From assembly GCF_001590905.1 (NCBI RefSeq), contig NZ_BCTT01000007.1:124001-188000 (forward strand): DNA of 64,000 nucleotides, in the 5' to 3' direction. Shown one piece after another: positions 9,273 through 21,501 of this stretch. The position numbers were made by a program, and so were the translations under genes. Source of the DNA: Serratia grimesii NBRC 13537. GTDB taxonomy: Bacteria; Pseudomonadota; Gammaproteobacteria; Enterobacterales; Enterobacteriaceae. The notes under the pieces are model-generated. The model did not search any database, was not told the DNA's origin, and saw nothing but the letters and a program-made list of their open reading frames with translations. Each line of letters opens with the position of its first letter. Within the stretch, counting starts at the first letter, position 1.

Positions 9273-11081
9273 TTAAGCGGGATCCTGATACATTGAGTCA
9301 ATTTCACGCTGATAACGCTGAGAAATCACTTTACGGCGCAGCTTCAACGTTGGTGTCAGCTCGCCCAGTTCCATAGAAAAAGCCGCCGGCAACAGGGTAA
9401 ACTTTTTCACCTGTTCAAAACGCGCCAACTCTTTTTGCATTTCACGCAGGCGGCTTTCAAACATGTCCAGAATGTGGCTATTGCGCAACAGTTCAAGCCG
9501 ATCCTGATATTTCAAGTTGATGGACTTGGCGTACTCTTCCAGGGACTCAAAGCTCGGTACAATCAAAGCAGAAACAAATTTACGCGCATCGGCGATGATC
9601 GCCACCTGTTCGATAAAGCGATCCTGCGCCAGCGTTCCTTCAAGCATCTGCGGCGCAATATATTTACCGCCAGAGGTTTTCATCAGATCTTTAAGACGTT
9701 CAGTGATGAACAGGTTACCGCCTTCATCAATAGCACCGGCGTCACCCGTTTTCAGCCAACCGTCCTCCGTAAAGCTGTCAGCCGTTTCCAGTGGTTTATT
9801 GAAATAGCCACGCATCACTATTGGACCACGTACCTGGATTTCATTCTCCTGCCCAATACGCACTTCAATTCCCGGTAAGGGTTTACCAATTGAGCCAAAG
9901 CGGAAGTTGCTTTCCTCCCAACAGGAAACCGTGGCGCAAGTCTCAGTCATCCCATAACCGTATTTGATGTTAATGCCCATCGCCTGAAAAAACAGAATGA
10001 CGTTGTCGTCAAGTTTGGCCCCTGCCGCGGGTAAGAAACGCACCCGCCCGCCAAGTATGCCACGCAGCTTGCTCAGCACTAGCTTATCGGCCCAACGATG
10101 GGAAAGATCAAACAGCTTACCCAAAGGCTTACCGGCGCGTTCCTGCAGGAATTTGCGCTCACCGCAAACAATGGCCCAATGGAACAACGCACGCCGCAAC
10201 CACGGCGCACGTGCAACCTTTTCATGCACTGCACTGAAGATTTTTTCATAGAAACGCGGCACAGCGCACATCAGCGTTGGACGCACCGACGCCATGGCCT
10301 CACGCACCCAGTCGGTATTGGGTAAAAATACGTTCTGTGCGCCGGAGTGCATGATAAAAAAGCTCCAGGCACGTTCAAACACATGTGACATCGGCAGGAA
10401 ACTGAGAGAAACATCCTCTTCATTCACCGTCAGCCGCTCATCGTGCAGATAAAGCTGCGCAGCCAGATTACGATAATCCAGCATGACCCCTTTTGGCTCG
10501 CCAGTGGTGCCAGAGGTATAGATCAGTGTGAACAGATCACTCAAATCACAATCGGCTATACGCTGCTGCCGCTGCAATTCAACAGCGGCAAGGTCAGCTT
10601 CCCGCTCGAAGGTACTCAGGTGCTGTGCAATTTCGCAGCCGCGCAGATCGACAACGTCATCAAACACAATAATGTGGCTTAGTTGCGGACACACGCCACG
10701 CAATGCAATAGCGGCATCCAATTGGGCCTGTTCACCAACAAACAGAATCCGTATATCAGCATCATTAATGATAAAAGCTGCCTGGGCCGCCGTGTTAGTG
10801 GCATACAGCGGCACACTAACACCACGCAATTGCAGAATGGCCAAATCAACCAGTGACCAGGCCATGCAGTTGTTAGCAAAAATCGCGATACGTTCCTGCA
10901 CGTCAACGCCCAACGCCAGTAACGCACTAGCGATGTGGCTGATATGCGTATCGACTTGTCGCCAGGTCAGCTGCGTCTCACCATTAGGAGACCATTGGCG
11001 AAAAGCTGTGCGATCGGCACGGTGGGAAACTTGGTGCTGTATACGGTGAGTCAAATGGTATTGCAGCAAATTATTGATCAT
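9273..11081 (-). CDS. AMP-dependent long-chain fatty acyl-CoA synthetase
   Basis: Adenylate-forming enzyme of the FAA1/long-chain acyl-CoA ligase type, which activates a fatty acid to acyl-AMP and then the CoA thioester. The 602 residues contain the AMP-binding P-loop IYTSGTTGEPKGVM at 187-200, the A5 motif YGMTETCATVS, and the LKTGDAGAIDEGGNLFITER / LKDLMKTSGGKYIAP hinge and lysine region. It resembles FAA1-type enzymes (about 600 aa) more than E. coli FadD. It is a single gene between ilvI and leuO; the substrate is not defined by sequence, and a link with branched-chain metabolism is only positional. Confidence 0.9.
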   Translation of the reverse strand: MINNLLQYHLTHRIQHQVSHRADRTAFRQWSPNGETQLTWRQVDTHISHIASALLALGVDVQERIAIFANNCMAWSLVDLAILQLRGVSVPLYATNTAAQAAFIINDADIRILFVGEQAQLDAAIALRGVCPQLSHIIVFDDVVDLRGCEIAQHLSTFEREADLAAVELQRQQRIADCDLSDLFTLIYTSGTTGEPKGVMLDYRNLAAQLYLHDERLTVNEEDVSLSFLPMSHVFERAWSFFIMHSGAQNVFLPNTDWVREAMASVRPTLMCAVPRFYEKIFSAVHEKVARAPWLRRALFHWAIVCGERKFLQERAGKPLGKLFDLSHRWADKLVLSKLRGILGGRVRFLPAAGAKLDDNVILFFQAMGINIKYGYGMTETCATVSCWEESNFRFGSIGKPLPGIEVRIGQENEIQVRGPIVMRGYFNKPLETADSFTEDGWLKTGDAGAIDEGGNLFITERLKDLMKTSGGKYIAPQMLEGTLAQDRFIEQVAIIADARKFVSALIVPSFESLEEYAKSINLKYQDRLELLRNSHILDMFESRLREMQKELARFEQVKKFTLLPAAFSMELGELTPTLKLRRKVISQRYQREIDSMYQDPA

Positions 11082-11502
11082 AGCGCTCTAAGCCTGAAAT
11101 GAATCAAACAGTTAACCTTGGGCAGGACGGTACATCCCGCATCTCAGCTTACACGTGTTTACTTTTTTTCGCGCAGTCTACCTACTCTCTGGCAGCGGGA
11201 AAAGAGTTTTCAGCGTCGAAGTGTGCGCTAAAACTGAGATTAATTTCACCACGCCCATTCATTTGGACAAAAGGAAGGTTAAAAGGTTTGGTTCAGGATA
11301 CAGAATGCATGCCAGGCAGCAGTGCCTTACCAACAGGTAAAAACACTAACCATGATTAAAATGTCAGGATATAATTTCATAATGACTGTTTTCGGTAAAA
11401 CTATCGAAAAAATCAGGAAGTGGTTAATTAAAAACACTTGGCTCAAGATATATCTTAGAAAAATCCAAGATAATTCCTAATAAACAAACAGCAAAAATTA
11501 TT
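11082..11502. other. Intergenic region upstream of the acyl-CoA ligase gene
   Basis: About 420 nt separating leuO and the ligase gene, both on the minus strand. Composition is AT-rich between 11340 and 11500. It should contain the ligase promoter, but no hexamer pair stood out. Short open frames on the plus strand here have no family resemblance. Confidence 0.4.
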
Positions 11503-11532
11503 CCCCCAATCGGGAGATAACCGCCTCGGGGG
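11503..11532 (-). terminator. Probable leuO terminator
   Basis: On the minus strand CCCCC (11532-11528) pairs with GGGGG (11507-11503) across a 20-nt interior, followed by AATAATTTTTGC. It lies 15 nt after the leuO stop. The long interior makes it less certain than a compact hairpin. Confidence 0.5.
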
Positions 11533-11546
11533 TAATAACCAGCTAT

Positions 11547-12494
11547 TTACTCAGTTATCTCAGGCTGACTCAGCATAGATTTCAACCATTGATGCCCCTT
11601 ATCACGCTCAGCCGATTCATGCCAAGAAAGATAACATGTGGCCTTGTTCTCAAACCAAGGCAAGGGAATATATTTCAACTGTAATTTTTCAGCTTGCTGC
11701 TGAGCTAGCCAAGCGGGAACAATAGCAACCATGTCAGTATTGGATACAATGTTCAGTACACTATATAAATCCGTACACTGCTGAGTGATGACCCGCCGCA
11801 TCGTGTCTTCTATATAGTAAGGTTTACTGAATGAATAAAATCCCTCAAGTGAGACGACAGCATGCTGCTCCGATAAAATCTGTTCCGGTGTGATGTCGAT
11901 ATCTATTCTCGGATGTTTCTGAGCCAAGACTAACATCAGCTCATCCTCAAAAAGCATGACATTGTTAAATTCAGTAGATTCGAAATTTGCATAACCAATG
12001 ACAAATTCCACATCCTGATAACGCAATTGGTTGTCAATGTTACTTGTTATATAAGACTTTATTTTTAAATGCGTTTGTGGCGCAATTTCTTTAACATGGT
12101 TGATTATTGTTGCCCCCAAACGTAAATCAAGCGGGCTGCAAAGTGCAACAGAGAAAGTGCGATCACTGGTGGCAGGTTCAAACTCCGCCCCTGGCAATTC
12201 ATTTTGCACTAACTGCAACGCTTGGCGCATAGGGCCAAACAGCTGCCTCGCCCGTGCCGTGGGCTGAATACCACGTCCACAACGTACAAACAGCTCGTCA
12301 TTAAACATCAGCTTCAAACGTGCCACGGCGTTACTCACCGCGGGTTGTGACATCCCCAAAAAGCTCGCCGCCCGCGTAATATTCTGCATTTGCATAACGG
12401 CGTCAAACACCGTAAGTAAGTTCAGATCGACGCTACGCAGGTGTATATCACCTACCTCTTTATCAATAACAACTTCTGAATTACATTCCGACAT
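11547..12494 (-). CDS. leuO: LysR-family regulator LeuO
   Basis: Pleiotropic LysR-type regulator that antagonises H-NS silencing and in E. coli affects leu, cas and many stress loci. The winged helix-turn-helix includes VDLNLLTVFDAVMQMQNITR and MSQPAVSNAVARLKLMFNDE, near identical to E. coli LeuO; the effector domain is more divergent but ends in the shared CYLSWHESAERDKGHQW. The frame extends to a GTG at 12506, but the ATG at 12494 has GGAG six nt upstream and gives 315 residues (E. coli 314). It is divergent from leuLABCD across a 720-nt AT-rich spacer. Confidence 0.95.
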   Translation of the reverse strand: MSECNSEVVIDKEVGDIHLRSVDLNLLTVFDAVMQMQNITRAASFLGMSQPAVSNAVARLKLMFNDELFVRCGRGIQPTARARQLFGPMRQALQLVQNELPGAEFEPATSDRTFSVALCSPLDLRLGATIINHVKEIAPQTHLKIKSYITSNIDNQLRYQDVEFVIGYANFESTEFNNVMLFEDELMLVLAQKHPRIDIDITPEQILSEQHAVVSLEGFYSFSKPYYIEDTMRRVITQQCTDLYSVLNIVSNTDMVAIVPAWLAQQQAEKLQLKYIPLPWFENKATCYLSWHESAERDKGHQWLKSMLSQPEITE

Positions 12495-13148
12495 ATCCCA
12501 CTCCACTAAGTCCTATTTAGATAACTCAAACGAATATAATAAAAACAATGATTGAAACATCACTCTCTTGATCACACACGAAAAAGTTAGTTATCTCCCG
12601 CCTTTCCATTTAAAAATTGGCTTGAGCATCATCCTATATAAAAACATGATTAAAGGTTAAATCCTGACGTACGTCTCATTTCTTTTCTTTGCAGCAGACA
12701 GAAAATTATCATTGGCTGCTCAACAAATAATCATAAATAACTTATCGTTATAATATCATCTAACACCTTTATCACTAACTGGTCAGATCACAAGAAAATA
12801 AAATACAAAAGCACAACATGTCAAATGTCTATTTTTATCCGTTGACATTCATGTTTTATAACTCATTCACAAGATACATAAAAAAAGCAAACACATTGAC
12901 ACTGGAAATATAAAAGAAGGAAAAGCGCTCTTTTAGCATCACGAGACCGATGGTTAGACACGTTTAATTTTAACCAAATGAAAATCAGAAGCAATTGCGA
13001 CAATATACATTCAGTTAATTTATGCTGAGACGCCCGCAAATCACTCATGATTTTTTATCTGATAATATCATTTTTTGCCGAATTATCGTCTAAAGCACGA
13101 TATCTGTTAATCACGTATGTAAAGACCATCCCCATTTTCAATCAGGTG
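12495..13148. other. AT-rich leuO-leuL spacer
   Basis: About 650 nt of markedly AT-rich DNA with many A and T tracts and no credible gene. Regions like this upstream of leuO are bound by H-NS and LeuO in E. coli and Salmonella; here that is inference from composition and position. A 61-codon open frame on the minus strand (12863-13048) shows no RBS or family resemblance and was not called. Confidence 0.6.
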
Positions 13149-13177
13149 TTGACATAGCCAAGCCAATAACGTATCAA
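13149..13177 (+). promoter_or_regulatory. leuLABCD promoter
   Basis: -35 TTGACA at 13149-13154 and -10 TATCAA at 13172-13177 with a 17-nt spacer, 38 nt before the leader peptide start. It is the best sigma-70 match upstream of leuL. Confidence 0.75.
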
Positions 13178-13215
13178 ATTAGACAACGACATTATTTTAG
13201 AGAAGTTGAACCGCT

Positions 13216-13299
13216 ATGAACCGTACTTACCGTCTACTAGGCCTACTACTTAACGCATCTTCTTTGCGCGGTATGCCGGTGGACGCAGTTCAGAGCTGA
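13216..13299 (+). CDS. leuL: leu operon leader peptide LeuL
   Basis: 27-codon leader peptide of the leucine attenuator. It reads MNRTYRLLGLLLNASSLRG followed by a short tail, close to E. coli LeuL. It has a Leu cluster (CTA CTA GGC CTA CTA CTT) using mostly the rare CTA codon, so ribosome stalling reports charged tRNA-Leu. The intrinsic terminator follows 20 nt after the stop. Too short for automatic gene calling. Confidence 0.93.
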   Translation: MNRTYRLLGLLLNASSLRGMPVDAVQS

Positions 13300-13318
13300 T
13301 TCAGCCCACGACATAACA

Positions 13319-13347
13319 AACCCGCGCTACTGCGCGGGTTTTTTTTT
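13319..13347 (+). terminator. leu attenuator terminator
   Basis: AACCCGCGC-TACT-GCGCGGGTT forms a perfect 9-bp stem followed by an unbroken T tract to 13347, located between leuL and leuA. This is the attenuator of the operon. Confidence 0.93.
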
Positions 13348-13387
13348 ACCCGCTTAGCGTGAAATAAACACGATAAGGAACGCCCTG

Positions 13388-17458
<4,071 letters not shown>

Positions 17459-17467
17459 GGGGCTAAC

Positions 17468-18070
17468 GTGTCTAAATTTACTCAGCATATCGGTTTAGTC
17501 GTACCTCTGGACGCGGCTAACGTCGACACCGATGCCATCATCCCAAAACAGTTTTTACAGAAAGTAACGCGTACAGGTTTCGGCCAGCACCTGTTCAACG
17601 ACTGGCGTTTTCTCGACGATGCCGGTCAGCAACCGAACCCGGAGTTCGTGCTGAACAAACCGCGTTACAAAGGGGCCAGCATCCTGCTGGCGCGTGAAAA
17701 CTTTGGCTGTGGCTCCTCACGTGAGCATGCACCTTGGGCACTGACCGATTACGGTTTCAAAGTCGTGATCGCACCCAGCTTCGCTGATATTTTCTATGGC
17801 AACTCGTTCAACAACCAGTTGCTGCCTGTCACACTGAGCGAACAAGAAGTCGATGAGTTGTTCAAACTGGTGGCCGACAATGAAGGTGTGGAGTTCGTGG
17901 TTGATTTGGAAAATCAGACCGTCAACGCAGGTGGTAAAAGCTATCCGTTCGAAATTGACAGCTTCCGTCGCCACTGCATGATCAATGGGCTGGACAGCAT
18001 CGGTTTGACGTTGCAGCACGAAGCAGATATTTCCCGCTACGAAGCACAGCAGCCGGCGTTTCTGAACTGA
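17468..18070 (+). CDS. leuD: 3-isopropylmalate dehydratase small subunit LeuD
   Basis: Swivel-domain partner of LeuC. The 200 residues show [13 protein letters not shown] near the N-terminus and the [16 protein letters not shown] loop characteristic of aconitase small subunits. It is the last gene of the leu operon, 9 nt after leuC. No clear intrinsic terminator follows; an ERIC repeat lies 14 nt downstream and may serve as the transcript end. Confidence 0.97.
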   Translation: MSKFTQHIGLVVPLDAANVDTDAIIPKQFLQKVTRTGFGQHLFNDWRFLDDAGQQPNPEFVLNKPRYKGASILLARENFGCGSSREHAPWALTDYGFKVVIAPSFADIFYGNSFNNQLLPVTLSEQEVDELFKLVADNEGVEFVVDLENQTVNAGGKSYPFEIDSFRRHCMINGLDSIGLTLQHEADISRYEAQQPAFLN

Positions 18071-18083
18071 TCATCGGCTACTA

Positions 18084-18204
18084 ATACCCTAAATAATTGG
18101 AACTGCGGCAAGGCTGCAAGTAAGAATCCCCTGAAGCTTAGTGAACTAAGTAACAGGGGTGTGCTTACGCAGCCAAGACAGCGGCAGTTTCAAGTATGAC
18201 GGGT
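18084..18204. repeat. ERIC (IRU) element
   Basis: Runs from ATACCCTAAATAATTGG to CAAGTATGACGGGT and contains the ERIC core (AATCCCC...TAAGTAACAGGGGTG...GCAGCCAA). It fills the gap between leuD and the convergent transporter gene and ends one base before that gene's stop codon. Confidence 0.85.
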
Positions 18205-18205
18205 T

Positions 18206-19678
18206 TCACCAGTAACCTAGCCACTTCCACCACGCCCCACCAATCAACATCCAAATCAGCAGGTTAACTACGCTCATCACCCAACCGGCCTTCCACCATT
18301 CACCCAGCGTCACATAGCCAGAGCCGAAAATAATCGGTGCCGTACCTGTGCCATAGTGAGTCAGTGACATCATTAGTGAAGAAGAGAACGCCAGGATTAG
18401 CCCCAGCAACGCGGGCGGTGCTCCGAGTGCAACCCCGGCAGCAAAGAACGCGGCAAACATGGCAGTGACGTGCGCGGTCGTGCTGGCGAAAAAGTAATGC
18501 GAATACAGATAGATGATAGTCAGTAACACCGTACCACCTACCCAGCTCATACCCATGTGATCGATACCGTTGCCCACCGTTTGCGACAGCCAACTGATCA
18601 ATCCCAACTTACCAAGGAAACTGGCCATCATCACCAGCGCGGAGAACCACACGACCGTATCCCAAGCGCCCTTGTGTTTCAGTACATCCTCCCAGCTCAA
18701 CACCCCCGTCGCCAATAGCACCGCCAGGCCAATCAGCGCCGCAGTGGTTGGGTTAACCGACAATGCCGGACCAAAGATCATCGCTGGGATACCTGCCCAC
18801 ATCACCAACAGCAAGGCAAACACCGCCAAAGTGATTTTCTCGGGTAATGTGATTAGCCCCAAGGCCTGCAGTTTTTCCCGGGCGAAACGTGGTGCATCCG
18901 GGGTACTTTTTACTTCCGGCGGATACAACAGATAAATGACCAGCGGCATAACGATGAGCGAGCACAAGCCTGGCACCAGAGCTGCAACAGCCCACATTGA
19001 CCAAGTAAGCTCAAAGTTGCCATGGGTACCTTTGGCAATCAAACTGACGATCAATGGGTTAGGTGCCGTAGCAGTGATAAACATCGCAGAAGTGATGGGG
19101 TTGATATTGTAATTCACCAGTGACAAATAGCGCCCAATCTTACCGGAAGTATTCAACTCGGGTTTGGAGCCAAAGCTATCGGCGATCGATCTCATGATCG
19201 GGTGGATAATCCCGCCGCCACGGGCAGTATTGCTTGGCGTTACCGGTGCCAACGTGGTCTCCGCCAGCGTTAATGCATAGGCGATCCCCAGTGTCTTTTT
19301 GCCGAATAGCGAAATAAAGTAATAGCCAATGCGCGCCCCTAACCCGGTTTTGTTCAGGCTAAGAGAGATCATGATCGAGAAACCAATTAGCCAAATCAAT
19401 TGGTTGGAAAATCCGCTCAGCGCATCATTCAGCGCCGCGCCTGGGTTACCCGGGTTGGTAACACCGGTCACTGCTACCAGCGCAATAGCCACCACCGAAA
19501 CGGCACCAATGGGCATCGCTTTGCCGATAATGGCGATAATAGTGCCGATAAACAGCGCCAGTAAATGCCAGGCATTGGGCTCTACCCCAGCAGGCACAGG
19601 GATCACAAACCAAATTAGCAAAGTCGCAGCGAGGGCAAACAGGGAAGGAACAGGCTTGAGCGGTGTTAGTTTATCCAT
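18206..19678 (-). CDS. DASS-family anion:sodium symporter or exchanger
   Basis: Inner-membrane transporter of the divalent anion:sodium symporter (SLC13) family, which contains CitT, TtdT and TtdT-like di- and tricarboxylate carriers. The 490 residues have 11-14 hydrophobic segments and the two SNT-type substrate motifs: APVTPSNTARGGGIIHPI in the first half and SSLMMSLTHYGTGTAPIIFG in the second. The substrate (tartrate, succinate, citrate or another) cannot be told by eye. It stands between leuD and setA, a place with no gene in E. coli; its stop codon abuts the ERIC repeat. Confidence 0.88.
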   Translation of the reverse strand: MDKLTPLKPVPSLFALAATLLIWFVIPVPAGVEPNAWHLLALFIGTIIAIIGKAMPIGAVSVVAIALVAVTGVTNPGNPGAALNDALSGFSNQLIWLIGFSIMISLSLNKTGLGARIGYYFISLFGKKTLGIAYALTLAETTLAPVTPSNTARGGGIIHPIMRSIADSFGSKPELNTSGKIGRYLSLVNYNINPITSAMFITATAPNPLIVSLIAKGTHGNFELTWSMWAVAALVPGLCSLIVMPLVIYLLYPPEVKSTPDAPRFAREKLQALGLITLPEKITLAVFALLLVMWAGIPAMIFGPALSVNPTTAALIGLAVLLATGVLSWEDVLKHKGAWDTVVWFSALVMMASFLGKLGLISWLSQTVGNGIDHMGMSWVGGTVLLTIIYLYSHYFFASTTAHVTAMFAAFFAAGVALGAPPALLGLILAFSSSLMMSLTHYGTGTAPIIFGSGYVTLGEWWKAGWVMSVVNLLIWMLIGGAWWKWLGYW

Positions 19679-19820
19679 AACATACCCACTTTTCTAAACG
19701 GATCGGCATCTCAGCAGCAAGATGGGCGGGAGCGTAGCAGTCACGCTCCGTGTTCCCTTTAGCTTGGAGGGTTGGCGTAATGTTCTCAATGACATGCGTC
19801 AATGTTGCTGATGTTAAAAC

Positions 19821-21026
19821 TCACACTTCCCGCACGCGAGCACTCATCCATAACGCCGCTACTGCCAGGATGGTCGCGAACCAATACACCGCATAATGGC
19901 CCAGGTTTTCCACCAATGCCCCCTGCAGTACCCCCGCCAGAATCACACCGGTAGAAATACTATTGGTAAACAGCGTCGTCGCAGCCCCCGGACGTCCCGG
20001 CATCAGGTCCTGGAAATAAAGCATGCCGATACCGGCGATAATGCCGATAAATATGGCGTTGAACAGCTGTAACACCATCAGAGCCAGCTTGAATTTAAAC
20101 ATCACCAACCCGGCATAAAACAAAATACCCGCCACCACAGCAAACAACATCATGTTGCGCTTACCGAACCGTTTGACGTAATAGCCGGCCAGCAGCATTG
20201 CAGGAATTTCCAACCCCGCCGCAGTGCCCATCAGCAGGCCCGCCAGATTCTCCGGCAGCCCCAAATCCGCGGTAATATAGAGCGGCATATCGATGATATA
20301 CATCGTATTGCACGTCCACATCAGCATCGAGGCGATAAACAAGCGCCGTACATCACGGTTACGCCAGGCACTGGCGGGTGCAATAGGCGCCGAAGCCGTA
20401 TTGGTAAGTACATTGTCCTGAACTTCCTGCTCAGCACGCGGCACCGATGGCAAGGTAAACCACACCAGTAACGCACAGACAGCAAAGGTTGTCGCCGCAA
20501 TTACAAACATCACGGTAAATCCGTAGGTCAGCGCCAACGTAAACGACAGCGGCGGGCCAATTACCCATGCCAGCGACAGTTGTGCACGCATCACCGAACT
20601 GAACATCACTACTTCACGCGCCGAGCTGTCAGCATATTCTCGCGCCAGCGCGAAAATTTGCGGCATCGCGGTATTGGCAATCGCCGACAACAGCACACCG
20701 GCGGTGATCAGCGTCAAATAGTCACGGTTGAAGGCAAACAACAGACAGTTGCCGATCGCCATAATACAACACACCAGAATCAACTTACGCCGGTCGCCAT
20801 GCGTATCCGAACGCTTGGCCAACAGAAAACTGACGGCAATACCGACAATGGCATTAACGGTGTAAAACAGACCAACCCACAGTGGCCGTACCTTAACTTC
20901 AGTCGTAAGGAAGAGGCTCAGCGTCGGGGCCAATAACGCTCCGGCAATGCCAGAAAGAAACGCAATCAGCAGGAAAGCGGCAAAAATGGGATTAAAGCGG
21001 CGTGGTAACCCGTACAGACGTTTCAT
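19821..21026 (-). CDS. setA: Sugar efflux transporter SetA
   Basis: Major facilitator exporter of the Set family; in E. coli it exports glucose analogues and lactose and relieves sugar-phosphate stress. The 401 residues are close to E. coli SetA throughout (for example ALAREYADSSAREVVMFSSV and FQDLMPGRPGAATTLFTNSI). It is placed downstream of sgrS/sgrT as in E. coli, so the SetA assignment is preferred over SetB. The sgrS terminator lies between the two genes, so part of setA expression is likely by read-through. Confidence 0.93.
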   Translation of the reverse strand: MKRLYGLPRRFNPIFAAFLLIAFLSGIAGALLAPTLSLFLTTEVKVRPLWVGLFYTVNAIVGIAVSFLLAKRSDTHGDRRKLILVCCIMAIGNCLLFAFNRDYLTLITAGVLLSAIANTAMPQIFALAREYADSSAREVVMFSSVMRAQLSLAWVIGPPLSFTLALTYGFTVMFVIAATTFAVCALLVWFTLPSVPRAEQEVQDNVLTNTASAPIAPASAWRNRDVRRLFIASMLMWTCNTMYIIDMPLYITADLGLPENLAGLLMGTAAGLEIPAMLLAGYYVKRFGKRNMMLFAVVAGILFYAGLVMFKFKLALMVLQLFNAIFIGIIAGIGMLYFQDLMPGRPGAATTLFTNSISTGVILAGVLQGALVENLGHYAVYWFATILAVAALWMSARVREV

Positions 21027-21109
21027 ATTGTCGTCCCTGGCCCTAATGCGGAAGAGAGAACCTTAGGCTACGGCAGATAAATTGCAAGAACATCATCGCG
21101 GCTGGTGAT

Positions 21110-21447
21110 AAAAAAACCAGTGGGTATGACCCCACTGGCTGGTGAAACAGCACCATTACTCAGAAACTCTTGTGCCCTTCGCCTTTCAAGCCGCGATGTT
21201 GCTGCTCAAAGCGCAGTGGCCTAACTCAGTTGTCGCATCAAAGATGCTCGCGATATTCCTTGTCCGTCATCTTATGGATGTCCCATTGGGTCAGGTGAGC
21301 CAGCATATCCAGCCGCGCCTGTTCAGGCACCAGCCCCAGCCAATCGGCATGCTGGCGGCGTACCGCGCTGAAATACCGTTGATAGAACTGTTTTGACAAG
21401 AAAACTTTCATCTGTCGCCCTCCCCCTTTCATTGAGGAAAATTATCG
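21110..21447 (-). ncRNA. sgrS: SgrS glucose-phosphate stress small RNA
   Basis: The 3' end matches E. coli SgrS: CTGAGTAATGGTG (21163-21151), the region that pairs with ptsG mRNA in E. coli, differs there by one base, and is followed by the terminator CCAGTGGGG-TCATA-CCCACTGG type hairpin (21138-21117) and a T tract to 21110. The RNA contains the sgrT frame and is divergent from its activator gene sgrR. The 5' end is estimated from a -10-like TATATT at 21457-21452; it is uncertain. The transcript would be about 100 nt longer than in E. coli. Confidence 0.85.
21238..21411 (-). CDS. sgrT: Glucose-transport inhibitor peptide SgrT
   Basis: Small protein encoded within SgrS; in E. coli SgrT (43 aa) blocks glucose uptake by PtsG. 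Here 57 residues start at ATG 21411 after GGGGGAGGG. Residues 7-16, KQFYQRYFSA, align with the E. coli start RQFYQHYFTA, and WLGLVPEQARLDML...TQWD matches its core. It carries six extra N-terminal and about ten extra C-terminal residues (KMTDKEYREHL). Seven additional in-frame codons upstream (from 21432) are rejected because the RBS lies inside them. Confidence 0.88.
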   Translation of the reverse strand: MKVFLSKQFYQRYFSAVRRQHADWLGLVPEQARLDMLAHLTQWDIHKMTDKEYREHL

Positions 21448-21501
21448 GCGTAATATAGGGAAAGATAAATTGATGGGTTGATACCGGAGCGTTCCTCTTT
21501 T

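Noticed and set aside
11099-11359. 86-codon plus-strand open frame upstream of the acyl-CoA ligase gene
   Set aside because: No RBS or recognisable protein features; the region is more likely the ligase promoter.
12863-13048. 61-codon minus-strand open frame in the leuO-leuL spacer
   Set aside because: No RBS, low-complexity composition and no family resemblance; best explained as chance in AT-rich DNA.
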